A DNA stretch of 64,000 nucleotides from Kistimonas sp964291505. Its GTDB lineage: Bacteria; Pseudomonadota; Gammaproteobacteria; Pseudomonadales; Endozoicomonadaceae. The notes under the pieces were generated by a model. That model ran no database searches and was not told the origin of the DNA. It saw nothing but the letters and a program-made list of their open reading frames with translations. The stretch spans positions 930,001-994,000 of the forward strand of contig OZ220216.1 of NCBI GenBank assembly GCA_964291505.2, given 5' to 3'. This document shows, one piece after another, positions 17,403 to 25,878 of this stretch; position 1 is the stretch's first letter, and each line of letters begins with the position of its first letter. The position numbers and the translations under genes were made by a program.

Positions 17403-18127
17403 TGAAGGCTGTCACGGGAAAGGCGTTGCGACAGGAGTATCGGCTGAACATAGCCGGTATTACACCGCTATCGACAGTGGATTACCCCGATAGTTTGTCT
17501 GCTGTCGTTTTTACCCGTGGCTGTAATCTGCGATGTCAGTATTGCCATAACCCGGAATTGTTGAGTATTGCGCCGGACGTCAATGACCCGCAATGGGAGG
17601 AGGTGCTGGCATTGTTGGCACGCCGATCCGGGTTGCTGGATGCCGTCGTATTCAGCGGTGGTGAGCCGATACTCCAGAAAGCTTTGTTGCCCGCCGTTCA
17701 AGCCGTTAAGCAACAAGGTTTCAAGGTCGGGCTGCATACGGCAGGGCAGTCGCCATCCCGATTGGAATCCTTAATTCCCTGGCTGGATTGGGTGGGTCTT
17801 GATATCAAGGGGTTGCCGGAGGATTACCCCCTGATTACGGGGGCAACGGCAGGTGACAAAGCCTGGCGTAGCCTCAAGATACTTCAGGAGCGGGGTGTTA
17901 ATTTTGAGGTCAGAACGACTGTGAACTGGAGTCTCTTGTCGCCAGAGCGATTGTTGCAGCTGGCGAAGCGGTTATCGGAAGCCGGTGTCACTGATTTTGT
18001 TGTCCAGCGTTGTCGAGATCAGCAATGCTTCAATGACACACTGGCTCATCCGGTTTTGCCTTCATCCGTTACCCGTCGTTTATGGGACGAACTCTCCGGC
18101 TGGTTTCCACGTTTCACTGTCCGATAG
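17399..18127 (+). CDS. nrdG: Anaerobic ribonucleotide reductase activase (radical SAM, NrdG2 type)
   Basis: 242 residues. Radical-SAM enzyme that installs the glycyl radical on the class III reductase. The [4Fe-4S] cysteines are in CNLRCQYC (about C42, C46, C49). VFSGGEP follows as the SAM-contact GGE motif, and the chain continues through a full partial barrel. It is longer than the 154-residue E. coli NrdG and resembles the NrdG2 group. The ATG overlaps the stop of the small glycyl-radical gene by 4 bases, indicating translational coupling. It ends 4 bases before a convergent gene. Confidence 0.93.
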   Translation: MMKAVTGKALRQEYRLNIAGITPLSTVDYPDSLSAVVFTRGCNLRCQYCHNPELLSIAPDVNDPQWEEVLALLARRSGLLDAVVFSGGEPILQKALLPAVQAVKQQGFKVGLHTAGQSPSRLESLIPWLDWVGLDIKGLPEDYPLITGATAGDKAWRSLKILQERGVNFEVRTTVNWSLLSPERLLQLAKRLSEAGVTDFVVQRCRDQQCFNDTLAHPVLPSSVTRRLWDELSGWFPRFTVR

Positions 18128-18131
18128 CGTC

Positions 18132-18458
18132 TTATGATAGTCGGTTATTGACTTGTTCCCGGGCCAACAGGCCGATGATAATGCTGGCAGAGAAGGCAAA
18201 CAGGTCAGACATATGCTCTTTCAATGCTTCATTGATAATACCAATCTGGCGCTCATCCAGATTCACATCCGCCGGTATCTCCATCGGTGATTCGAACTTC
18301 TCAGTCAGTGAGGGATGGACAGAACGGTAACTGCTGGTTACAGCGGCAATCTCTTCTTCCGAGAGGCCAATTTTTTCGCCGACTTTCCGGATAAAACTGT
18401 CAACAACATCATCTTCCCTGGCTTTGTCTGGATGCGGAAATTCAAGAATCACGCCCAT
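18132..18458 (-). CDS. Conserved-looking small protein of unknown function
   Basis: 108 residues, not recognised. It starts MGVILEFPHPDKAREDD, is acidic and largely helical, with no signal peptide. The C terminus has a short hydrophobic stretch (LFAFSASIIIGLLA) that could be one membrane helix or a buried helix. A strong GGAGGAGG ribosome site precedes the ATG, which supports real translation. It is convergent with nrdG (3-base gap) and lies between nrdG and the MATE exporter. No function is claimed. Confidence 0.65.
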   Translation of the reverse strand: MGVILEFPHPDKAREDDVVDSFIRKVGEKIGLSEEEIAAVTSSYRSVHPSLTEKFESPMEIPADVNLDERQIGIINEALKEHMSDLFAFSASIIIGLLAREQVNNRLS

Positions 18459-18588
18459 GCAGCTCCTCCTCCATTTTGATGCTGGCTTTCAGTATGTGTG
18501 CAAGCATATGGCTCTGGCAAGTGACGTGTTTTTAAGAGGGGTTACCGGAAAGCAGGGCGGGGATTATCCATCCGCCCTGTGTTTGGGG

Positions 18589-19977
18589 TCAGGCTGCGGT
18601 CTGTACTGAAACCGGGCTGGGTTGTGGGTTCTTCAATGCCCGAAGATCCATCCACAGTATCCATGCAACCGGAATGGCAAGAATGACATTGGATACCGGC
18701 AGGGCTATTAACACACCGGTGATGCCAAACAGGGGCGGCAGTGCTATCAGCAGGGGAATCTGAACCAGCATGTTGCCTGCCGTGATCCAGCTGGCAACGC
18801 GGGATTTGGCCATGGACTGGAACCAGGCGGCGGTTAATACAATGAAGCCATCCAGGAACATGGAGAACAAATGCAGGTGAAGTGCCGTCACGGTCATCTG
18901 TTGCAGTGCGATATCGTCCTTATTAAAGATGAAGGCAATCGCTTCTGGAAACAGGTTGATTAACAGTACGCTGCCAATGCCTATGCTGAGAACGGTGCCC
19001 AAACCGATCCGCAGCGTAGTGAGCAATCGCTGGCGACTGCCGGCGCCATGGTTATAACTGACCAGTGGCTGAATACCTGTCGCTACACCTTCAGAAAACA
19101 TGTAGTAGACACCCTGCACATAGCCAACGATGGTGAATGCACCGACTGCCAGCACGCCACCGTAATCCATCAGTAGTCGGTTATGGATGGCCAGTACAAA
19201 GCCGTAGTAGAAAAACATGAACAGGCTCGGTAGTCCCGCGCTCAATGTTCTGACGGTATAAGCCCAGGAAAAACAGATGTCAGTGAGGGCGATACGGGTA
19301 TTCGCCTTGCGGCTGAGGAAGTAGGCAATACCCCATAGTCCGACCGCAGCCTGAGCCATAACGGTGGCTATGGCGGCACCAGCAGCTTCGAGCCCCATGA
19401 CCACAATAAAGAGCCAGTCCAGCACAATGTTCAGGACAGCGCCGGTTGCCATGATGATCGTGGTCAGGTGTGGTCGTTCATCATTCCGGATCATCAAGGG
19501 TAATGCGGCGCCTGCCAGTGCTGCGATACTGCCGGTGATGAGGATAGTCAGGTAATCCCCGGCCAGTTCATAGGCATGACCCTTAGCGCCAAGCAATGTC
19601 AGCATCTGGTTTTCCAGCGGCAGGAATACCAGTGGAAACAGGAGGCCAAAGACAAGCAGCAACAGCAGAGCGTTACCAATATAAAGACGCGGTTTGCGAT
19701 GGTCGTTTTGTCCCCGGCTGATGGACATCCAGGTGCCGGTACCCATGCCGATCATAATACCGACACCAATAATGATGCCGGCAACTGGCCAGGCAAAATT
19801 CAGCGCGGCTAGACCTTCTGCACCGACCACCCGGCCGATGAATATGCCATCAATCAGGACATAAATGCCGTTAACGATCATCGCGGCAACGGCCGGGATG
19901 GCGTATCGCCAGAACAGCCGAAGAATGGGTTGTGTCCCCAAATCTGAAGAAGGGGTATTTATCTGTGTTGGTTCCAT
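18589..19977 (-). CDS. MATE-family efflux transporter
   Basis: 462 residues with about 12 membrane segments in two six-helix halves. The first half has the MATE pattern ILRLFWRYAIPAVAAM...IDGIFIGRVVGAEGLAALN, and the second half repeats it (GLPSLFMFFYYGFVLAIHN). It is predicted to export cationic drugs or other toxic compounds with sodium or proton import, most like the MepA/DinF-type branch. It lies downstream of a MarR-type regulator on the same strand (61-base gap). TATAAT and a TTAG-N5-CTAA element precede its start codon directly, so it appears to have its own regulated promoter. No good Shine-Dalgarno sequence is visible. Confidence 0.92.
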   Translation of the reverse strand: MEPTQINTPSSDLGTQPILRLFWRYAIPAVAAMIVNGIYVLIDGIFIGRVVGAEGLAALNFAWPVAGIIIGVGIMIGMGTGTWMSISRGQNDHRKPRLYIGNALLLLLVFGLLFPLVFLPLENQMLTLLGAKGHAYELAGDYLTILITGSIAALAGAALPLMIRNDERPHLTTIIMATGAVLNIVLDWLFIVVMGLEAAGAAIATVMAQAAVGLWGIAYFLSRKANTRIALTDICFSWAYTVRTLSAGLPSLFMFFYYGFVLAIHNRLLMDYGGVLAVGAFTIVGYVQGVYYMFSEGVATGIQPLVSYNHGAGSRQRLLTTLRIGLGTVLSIGIGSVLLINLFPEAIAFIFNKDDIALQQMTVTALHLHLFSMFLDGFIVLTAAWFQSMAKSRVASWITAGNMLVQIPLLIALPPLFGITGVLIALPVSNVILAIPVAWILWMDLRALKNPQPSPVSVQTAA

Positions 19978-19982
19978 ATTTT

Positions 19983-20000
19983 GTTAGGCTAACTAATTAT
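19983..20000. promoter_or_regulatory. Putative MarR operator and -10 box of the MATE gene
   Basis: TTAG-N5-CTAA lies just before the MATE start, next to a TATAAT box on the minus strand. The same spaced motif occurs before the marR gene, suggesting that the regulator controls both. Confidence 0.55.
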
Positions 20001-20038
20001 AAATTGAATCATGGTCTGAATATGTCGGCCGTATTCCT

Positions 20039-20485
20039 TTAATCTGGTGTCGATTTCACCCGTGTATTGTCTTGCAGGCAGCGACAGGCTTTGTCCAGCA
20101 AGGTTTCCAGTATCTGGTATTCTTCCTCGCTCATGGCTGCGCAGATTTTGCGAGTCATATCACCGAACAGTTTGTCCTCCAGCGCCATAAGTGATTCCCC
20201 TTGGTTTGTGAGGCTAACACGCGTTGACCGTCTGTCATCCGGGCAGGGCGTCCGTTTCAGTAGATCACGACGTTCCAGCTTGGCGACCATAGTGCTGGCA
20301 GACGACTTCTGAACTCGCATTTCAGTGGCAAGGTCGGACAACCGAGGCTGGCCAAGGTGCTGTACAGCTTTCAGGTAGTCGTACTCATTGAAGGTGACGT
20401 GTTCGAACTGTCTGCCCACTTCATCGCTGCGCCAGAGTTTGGCCAGGTAGCGTTCTATGTAATCAAAAGATTGAGAAAGATGCAT
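20039..20485 (-). CDS. MarR-family transcriptional regulator
   Basis: 148 residues. Winged-helix dimeric repressor. The recognition region is LSDLATEMRVQKSSASTMVAKLERRDLL and the wing is RTPCPDDRRSTRVSLTNQG, the DxRxxxxxLT signature of MarR proteins (about residues 55-105). Long N- and C-terminal helices form the dimer interface. It is upstream of, and probably represses, the MATE exporter, and its own start is preceded by the same TTAG-N5-CTAA motif, consistent with autoregulation. The inducing ligand is unknown. Confidence 0.9.
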   Translation of the reverse strand: MHLSQSFDYIERYLAKLWRSDEVGRQFEHVTFNEYDYLKAVQHLGQPRLSDLATEMRVQKSSASTMVAKLERRDLLKRTPCPDDRRSTRVSLTNQGESLMALEDKLFGDMTRKICAAMSEEEYQILETLLDKACRCLQDNTRVKSTPD

Positions 20486-20495
20486 TGTGATATAT

Positions 20496-20516
20496 GGTTA
20501 GGTTGGCTAACTATAG
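20496..20516. promoter_or_regulatory. Putative MarR operator before marR
   Basis: GTTAG-N5-CTAAC inverted repeat, with TATAGT on the minus strand overlapping its edge as a possible -10 box. It shares TTAG-N5-CTAA with the MATE promoter site. Confidence 0.55.
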
Positions 20517-21332
20517 TGATTCTACACTGAACTTACAGTACAGAAATAGTGTGAAATTCTTATACGGATATCCATGGATATAAAAGTGTCATAATGCACT
20601 CCCTCTATTGCTATTAAGAGGTCTTTTGCGTTTGAGAAATCACAATCAGGACTGTGAGGATAAAGCCTTATCGAATACTGTTTAGGAGGGTTGGGGTCAC
20701 GTTCGTTTTAATGTCATGGAATAGTTATATCAATACAGAAGTAATGGTAAATCCAAAAAGTTGTCTGTTATCAATAAATCAGCTGATACAAGCATGACTG
20801 TAATGAGTGTCCTTTAGCCTGTCGAAGAAAGCCCTTCAATGAACAAGGTGTTTGGGATTCATGATCAATATTGCCTGATGTTGAGTAAATCTCTGTTCAG
20901 AGATATAGATTTTATTTTTATACAGTACTGGAGTGTATAGCTAACAAACGAGTTAGATTTTTGGTTGAATGATTAAGGAAAAGCGTTTTTCTATTTTGCT
21001 CAATAATAACTGGTCAGTTTGGCGAATATGATGGTTCACAAATGATATTAATATGTTTTTCAAGCTTAACGGTTTGCTGTTTGTTGTCGTAAATAACATA
21101 AGATGTAAAAAGATATTTTAAGATGTAGTGTATTGTGTTGGTTGGTATTTTTATTTTCAATATGGTTTAGGTTTTTTGTTTTTCTGTGTTAAGTCGGTGT
21201 TGTTGATTGGTTGGTGGAGTAACTAACTGGTCATTATTATTTATTAGTATCTGTGCAATATATTTTATATAAGATATATGCTTTTTAAATGAGTGCTTTT
21301 TCTTTTTTTTTGCTGTTTATAGGGTGGGCTGA
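20517..21332. other. AT-rich gene-free stretch
   Basis: About 0.8 kb with no credible gene on either strand. Sampled 60-base lines are 20-37% GC, far below the flanking genes. It has a short hairpin at 20889-20904 (ATCTCTG/CAGAGAT) with a T-rich tail and long A/T runs near 21240-21320 that could hold the promoter of the phospholipase D-like gene. The composition suggests acquired DNA. Confidence 0.6.
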
Positions 21333-23303
21333 ATGGCTGTTGATCGTGCATGTGTGAGTTATCGTCAAATAAAGTTAGTATCAGAAGATAGCTGTTTTGC
21401 GAGATTGCATGGTGCATATGTAGCATTTCAATTAAATCTACGCTATGGGTTTTTATACGCTTTAGCTGAATCTGTCAGGTGCTTCTTTACGAGGACGGTT
21501 GCAGTTTATCATGTAGAGACGCGTCATCTTGATGCTACGATGGGGCGTATTCAAAATACTGTGGCAGGAGTAGGTTTACGAGACAGACTCATCCGGGCCG
21601 TTGTTACAGATATTGATAGTGACAGAGTGGGTGTAAGAAACGGCTGTTTTTGTGTGGAGTCAAAGAGAGCAGGTGGTTTTCCCGTGTTGAGGAATGTGCT
21701 TGAAGATGAGTTTGATGGAAATCATTTTTCTACGAGCCTGTCAGATAAAGTGTCTGCTTTTGTTTATGGTGCTAACGGAAAATTATTAAGAGTTGTTGAT
21801 GAGAATGCTGCTGATGAAAGTGAGCTTTCAGAAAATGAAGGTGATGAAACTTTTAATGTGAGAGGAATGCCTTTGCCAGATAGTAAAACTGGCTTTCAAC
21901 TTAAAAAAGATCTCATTGCATCTGCTAATGAAAGTATCGTTCTAAGTGGTAATTATTGCGGTGGTGAAGCGTTTGATGAAGTGCTTGATTTGTTGGCTGC
22001 TCGCATGAGTGAAAAGGAAGGATTGAAGGTCTTAGTGATTTCATCATCCAAGTTTGTCACAAATAATAATAAGAATAGGCTAAATGAGCTTAAAAACAAT
22101 TATCCGGACAGGTTTGAATTGGTACCGAGCGATGATTATTTTATGTCCGCAGATCAGTTAAAGAAAGTGACGAATCATGTGAAAGGTTTGGTTGTTGATG
22201 GCAGGTGTAGTGTAATGGGGGGTAGCGGTATTGAAGATAAATATGCCTATTACGAAGGGGTGGGTGATAGGTATCGTGAAACTGATACGGAGGGAAGAAG
22301 TCTCGGATTTTTTAATGAGGTTTTATTGCCTAGAGGTTTTAGGGACATGGACTTTTATTTTGAAGGCGAGAGCCATGCTGTAAAGTTACAGCAGGAAATT
22401 TTGAGATTAGCAAAAATCTGGTCGCAATATAACGCAGCCTTCCAATCTGATGATACTCCATCTTATGTAAGTACTGATAGTCGTTTGATCGATGAGTTTT
22501 TGTCACATACAGAAGGACTAGGGAGTGACCTTCATTCTATGGTTTCTGATGGTTTTGAAGGCTCCGATGAAATGGATAGCATTGAGAAAATATATAGCAT
22601 GGGGGAAATGGATAGCATTGAGGAAATGGATGACTTGGAGACCTGTAGTATTCAACTCTATTCCCTTTGTCCTGAGCTTGGAGATGATCTGTATCTTGAG
22701 CGCTTAATAAATGCCATTAAAAATGCCAGAAGGTCTATTTATATTGCTCATTTGTATGTTCATTGGCCGGAGGCAATGCTTAATGCGCTTGCTAGAAAAG
22801 TTAATCAAGGAGTTCGGTTGGTGATTGTGACTAATGGTAATGAAAACTTCTCACCTAAAGGTCATAAATTTTTTGGTTCAAGAAATCGCGTTGAAATATT
22901 TAGGTTGAAAAAAAGAGTTCATAGAAGGAATCTAGGTAACGTTTCAGTTTATGAGTATGGTCGAAAAGAAAAAAATCTTCCACGAAAAACGAGTTTGCAT
23001 AAAAAGGTCATTGTTGTAGATGATGAGGTTTTTGCTGGTAGTGGGAATTTAGGTTATAAGTCTTTAGTGACTAATAGTGATCATGAGATAAATTTCGTTG
23101 TAACTTCACCAGCATTTGCGAATAGAACGATCGCTGTTATTATGGATGATGCTGAAAATATTATGCGTGTGCCAGAAAGTAGATCAGGCAATAAACCACC
23201 TAAATCACTATCCAAAAGAGTAAATTTGAGAAGGTTTAATGTTACGAGGCAGGAAAGGGTCTTGGCTTATATACATAAAAGGCAAGCTTGGCTTTATGGT
23301 TAG
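21333..23303 (+). CDS. Phospholipase D-superfamily protein with two HKD motifs
   Basis: 656 residues. Two phosphodiesterase halves carry HxKx4D motifs: HVKGLVVD (H282, K284, D289) followed by GGSGIED, and HKKVIVVD (H556, K558, D563) followed by GSGNLG. This matches the PLD fold of phosphatidylserine/cardiolipin synthases and of bacterial PLD effectors. The first about 170 residues are not recognised. An acidic linker (about 400-440) contains an 18-base direct repeat encoding EMDSIE twice. No signal peptide or membrane segment is evident, so a cytoplasmic enzyme or a protein delivered by a secretion system are both possible. The gene is AT-rich, unlike its neighbours, and lies beside an IS5-family element, indicating horizontal transfer. 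Confidence 0.8.
   Translation: MAVDRACVSYRQIKLVSEDSCFARLHGAYVAFQLNLRYGFLYALAESVRCFFTRTVAVYHVETRHLDATMGRIQNTVAGVGLRDRLIRAVVTDIDSDRVGVRNGCFCVESKRAGGFPVLRNVLEDEFDGNHFSTSLSDKVSAFVYGANGKLLRVVDENAADESELSENEGDETFNVRGMPLPDSKTGFQLKKDLIASANESIVLSGNYCGGEAFDEVLDLLAARMSEKEGLKVLVISSSKFVTNNNKNRLNELKNNYPDRFELVPSDDYFMSADQLKKVTNHVKGLVVDGRCSVMGGSGIEDKYAYYEGVGDRYRETDTEGRSLGFFNEVLLPRGFRDMDFYFEGESHAVKLQQEILRLAKIWSQYNAAFQSDDTPSYVSTDSRLIDEFLSHTEGLGSDLHSMVSDGFEGSDEMDSIEKIYSMGEMDSIEEMDDLETCSIQLYSLCPELGDDLYLERLINAIKNARRSIYIAHLYVHWPEAMLNALARKVNQGVRLVIVTNGNENFSPKGHKFFGSRNRVEIFRLKKRVHRRNLGNVSVYEYGRKEKNLPRKTSLHKKVIVVDDEVFAGSGNLGYKSLVTNSDHEINFVVTSPAFANRTIAVIMDDAENIMRVPESRSGNKPPKSLSKRVNLRRFNVTRQERVLAYIHKRQAWLYG
22569..22622 (+). 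repeat. 18-bp direct repeat inside the PLD-like gene
   Basis: GAAATGGATAGCATTGAG occurs at 22569 and again at 22605, 36 bases apart and in frame, giving a duplicated acidic 12-residue unit in the linker between the HKD domains. Confidence 0.8.
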
Positions 23304-23861
23304 TTCTTAGTAAGCAATAAATCACCTTAAGCAATTTTTTCTCACTTAAGTCTATGTGATTTAGGTTTGATATTTTACATCAAAATATTGAGATTGGTCA
23401 TCGATTTTATAACATGCTCTCCTTATCCGATTTCAGTAAAAAATACTGAAGGAATCACATTCACAATATATGCGTTGGGACTTCCATTAAGGGGAGCGCT
23501 GTGTCTTGTAGTTTATTACGTCTGGAAAGTGGCGGCTTTAATGCCGGATCAGCTCCTTGAATTTCAGTAAACGGTGCGTGATGCATTGATTGAAAAGGTT
23601 CTGAGGTAATCACTTTTGGAAAAAATGGCACGACACGGATGCACTTGATCATAAGAGAAAAAGTATACTGCCAGGCTCATCGCTTTTTTGCACAGGATCA
23701 CACTTTTGTTATCCACGACATTGTCTGATGGTGTTTGGGCCAAATGTTAGTAGATGGTGAGGTAATTAATTTCGCTCAGGATTGCAAAACATTAATCCCG
23801 AAAAAATTACACAGTGTGGGGTTTATATTCGATAGTAAGGGTGTTTTCTCTTGAATGATTA
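23304..23861. other. Gene-free stretch between the PLD-like gene and the IS element
   Basis: About 550 bases without a supportable gene. A perfect 7-bp inverted repeat TTCAGTA/TACTGAA with a 5-base loop lies at 23432-23450. Parts of it (TTTCAGTAAA and CTGA-G-AATCAC) recur about 130 bases on, near 23564-23615, as if a short segment had been duplicated and decayed. AT-rich like the neighbouring island. Confidence 0.45.
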
Positions 23862-23920
23862 GAAGCCATCTCATAAAAGATTAATAGGGTCACCTATAGT
23901 GCAAGTTCATTTGAGCTTGT

Positions 23921-24379
23921 ATGTTTATGTCTACTGATCTCACCGATAGCCAATGGGAATATATTGAGCCCTTTATTCCACCACTACCTGTCAGGGCTGA
24001 TGGAAAAGGTCGACCATGGATAGCATCCAGAGACGTATTGAATGGCATCCTTTGGGTTCTCAGGACCGGCTCACACTGGTACGAAATGCCTGACTGTTAC
24101 CCTCCCTATCAAACCTGCCACCGTCGTTTTCAACAATGGGTAAAGCAAGGTGTCATGGATTGTCTTCTTGAAGCCCTGGCAGAAGATCTTGAAAGACGTG
24201 GGCAAATTGATCTCAATGAATGCTTTATCGATGGCTCTTTCTCCTCTGCCAAAAAAGGGGGGACGGAGTGGGAGCAACAAAAAGAGGCAAGGGTACCAAG
24301 ATCATGGCGATTGCAGACCGTAATGGTCTTCCTGTCGCCCTATGGGCAACAAGTGCTACGCCACATGAAACACAGTTAG
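23921..24379 (+). CDS. IS5-family transposase, first frame
   Basis: The N-terminal part begins MFMSTDLTDSQWEYIEPFIP, with the DUF4096-type DNA-binding region (ILWVLRTGSHWYEMPDCYPP) and the first catalytic aspartate in CFIDGSFSSAKKGG. True transposase sequence in this frame ends at the A6G6 tract at 24251-24262. The remaining residues up to 24379 are out of frame with the family. Continuation requires a -1 shift into the second frame. Confidence 0.85.
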   Translation: MFMSTDLTDSQWEYIEPFIPPLPVRADGKGRPWIASRDVLNGILWVLRTGSHWYEMPDCYPPYQTCHRRFQQWVKQGVMDCLLEALAEDLERRGQIDLNECFIDGSFSSAKKGGTEWEQQKEARVPRSWRLQTVMVFLSPYGQQVLRHMKHS

Positions 24380-24705
24380 TCGAAGAGCTGTTGATACAGA
24401 GGTCCACGTCTACTTTGCCAAAAAAGCTGGTTGGTGACAGGGCTTATGATAGTGATCCACTGGATTTCACGCTTGCAGAGCAAGGTATTGAGCTTATAGC
24501 GCCGCATCGCAGAACAAGAGTCAAACATCAAACACAGGATGGTCGGCCACTGAGACGATACAAGCGCCGATGGAAAGTGGAGAGGCTATTTGCCTGGCTC
24601 CACAATTTTCGACGTATCGTTACACGTTACGAGTATAAGCTAGAGAACTTTCTTGGTTTTTTAAGGCTGGCTGGTTTCATGATTCTTGCAAAAAAATATT
24701 TATGA
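24220..24705 (+). CDS. IS5-family transposase, second frame (C-terminal catalytic part)
   Basis: Family sequence resumes just after the A6G6 tract (GATKRGKGTKIMAIADRNGLP) and carries the second aspartate (GDRAYDSD) and the catalytic glutamate (RRWKVERLFAWL). The stop codon falls inside the right terminal repeat. Joined by a -1 shift with the first frame, the transposase would be about 261 residues, full length for the group. Programmed frameshifting or transcriptional slippage at A6G6 is likely, although an inactivating mutation cannot be excluded. Confidence 0.85.
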   Translation: MLYRWLFLLCQKRGDGVGATKRGKGTKIMAIADRNGLPVALWATSATPHETQLVEELLIQRSTSTLPKKLVGDRAYDSDPLDFTLAEQGIELIAPHRRTRVKHQTQDGRPLRRYKRRWKVERLFAWLHNFRRIVTRYEYKLENFLGFLRLAGFMILAKKYL

Positions 24706-24722
24706 GATGGCTTCTAGTCATC

Positions 24723-24766
24723 TTCAGCCAGAGAGGGGTTCTGTCTGGCTGAAGAGTCGTTTTTTT
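24723..24766. terminator. Hairpin between the IS element and dapD
   Basis: TTCAGCCAGA and TCTGGCTGAA form a 10-bp stem with an 11-base loop. A T7 run follows on the + strand after 6 bases. It may be the original dapD terminator, cut off from its downstream T-tract by the IS insertion, or a + strand stop. Confidence 0.5.
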
Positions 24767-24767
24767 G

Positions 24768-25802
24768 TTAGTTATGTGCGTGCAATTCTTCGTTAAGGGC
24801 AATGGCGGACTTGTTGGTCAGGCACTCTATGGCACCGTTTATGGAGTTCCGGCGGAACAACAGGTCAGACTTGCCGGCCAGGCTGGCTGCTTTAACGGTC
24901 TCAACCACCTGACGATTTTCATCCAGCAGCTGAACTTTGGAGCCACCGGTCAGGTAAAGGCCGGCTTCCACGGTGCAGCGGTCACCCAGCGGAATACCGA
25001 TGCCGGCATTGGCACCGATCAGGCAGTTTTCGCCAACAGAGATGACCACATTATTGCCACCGGACAGGGTGCCCATGGTGCTGCAACCACCACCCAGGTC
25101 AGAGCCTTTGCCGACAAACACACCCGCGGAGATCCGGCCTTCAATCATGCCCGGTCCTGCGGTGCCGGCATTAAAGTTGATGAAGCCTTCATGCATGACA
25201 GTTGTGCCTTCACCCACATAGGCGCCAAGGCGGACACGGGCCGTATGCGCAATACGGACACCGGCAGGTACAACGTAGTTGGTCATCTTGGGGAATTTAT
25301 CGACACAAGACACTTCCAGGGTCCGACCGGCGGCGCGAGCCTGCAGCTGACGACGGGGGAGCTCTTCCAGATCGATGGCGCCTTCGTTGGTCCAGGCGAC
25401 ATTAGGCAGTAGCGGGAAAATGCCAGTAAGGTTGATGCCGTGTGGTTTGACGCAGCGATGAGAAATCAGGTGAAGCTTGAGATAGGCTTCCGGTGTAGTG
25501 ATTGGCGCCAGGTCATTTTCCAGCAGTGTCAGGATTTTTGGACTTTCAGAATCCTCCAGGGTAGCCATAATGGCGGCCTGCTCGTCCAGTCCGTGTTGAG
25601 AGAAGATGTTTTCCAGCGCGTGGCAGGTGGGGTTGTCCAGTTCAACCACGACATTACCGCCTACATAGCCCACCACTGGACCAATTTTTTCAATCAGCTT
25701 GAAAGATGGCTGGAACAGAGGGGCGGGGTAGTAAACATCCAGCCACTCACCTTTGCTGTTCTTGGTGCCAATGCCGGCAGCGAGGGAAAAAAACGTGCTC
25801 AT
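24768..25802 (-). CDS. dapD: 2,3,4,5-tetrahydropyridine-2,6-dicarboxylate N-succinyltransferase
   Basis: 344 residues from the ATG at 25802, preceded by AGAGAAGAG and beginning MSTFFSLAAGIGTKN. This is the length of the pseudomonad enzyme; an upstream in-frame ATG (25844) is not needed. It succinylates tetrahydrodipicolinate with succinyl-CoA in the lysine/diaminopimelate pathway. The C-terminal half is a left-handed beta-helix of hexapeptide repeats (VRLGAYVGEGTTVMHEGFIN, GRISAGVFVGKGSDLGGGCS). yffB lies 76 bases upstream on the same strand, as in Pseudomonas. Confidence 0.95.
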   Translation of the reverse strand: MSTFFSLAAGIGTKNSKGEWLDVYYPAPLFQPSFKLIEKIGPVVGYVGGNVVVELDNPTCHALENIFSQHGLDEQAAIMATLEDSESPKILTLLENDLAPITTPEAYLKLHLISHRCVKPHGINLTGIFPLLPNVAWTNEGAIDLEELPRRQLQARAAGRTLEVSCVDKFPKMTNYVVPAGVRIAHTARVRLGAYVGEGTTVMHEGFINFNAGTAGPGMIEGRISAGVFVGKGSDLGGGCSTMGTLSGGNNVVISVGENCLIGANAGIGIPLGDRCTVEAGLYLTGGSKVQLLDENRQVVETVKAASLAGKSDLLFRRNSINGAIECLTNKSAIALNEELHAHN

Positions 25803-25878
25803 GTGCTCTTCTCTTTGATCCTTGTGCGGGTGAGATGGGGGCATGTCGCCGTATTATCAAGTTTGCTGACGATAATTG

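Larger units (their letters stand above)
23862..24714 (+). mobile_element. IS5-family insertion sequence (IS427-like), apparently complete
   Basis: 853 bp bounded by 16-bp perfect terminal inverted repeats GAAGCCATCTCATAAA, each flanked by TA, the expected target duplication. It contains a DDE transposase in two overlapping frames. The intact ends and flanking TA suggest a recent insertion, 47 bases downstream of dapD. Confidence 0.92.

Noticed and set aside
21241..21332. A/T-rich runs considered as a replication or attachment site
   Set aside because: No DnaA boxes, iterons or flanking direct repeats seen, and no integrase nearby.
23367..23652. Short reading frames of 60-70 residues next to the IS element
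   Set aside because: No ribosome site or family similarity, and they lie in AT-rich decayed sequence.
24765..25412. 215-residue + strand reading frame
   Set aside because: Mirror of the dapD hexapeptide-repeat region; dapD is certain on the other strand.
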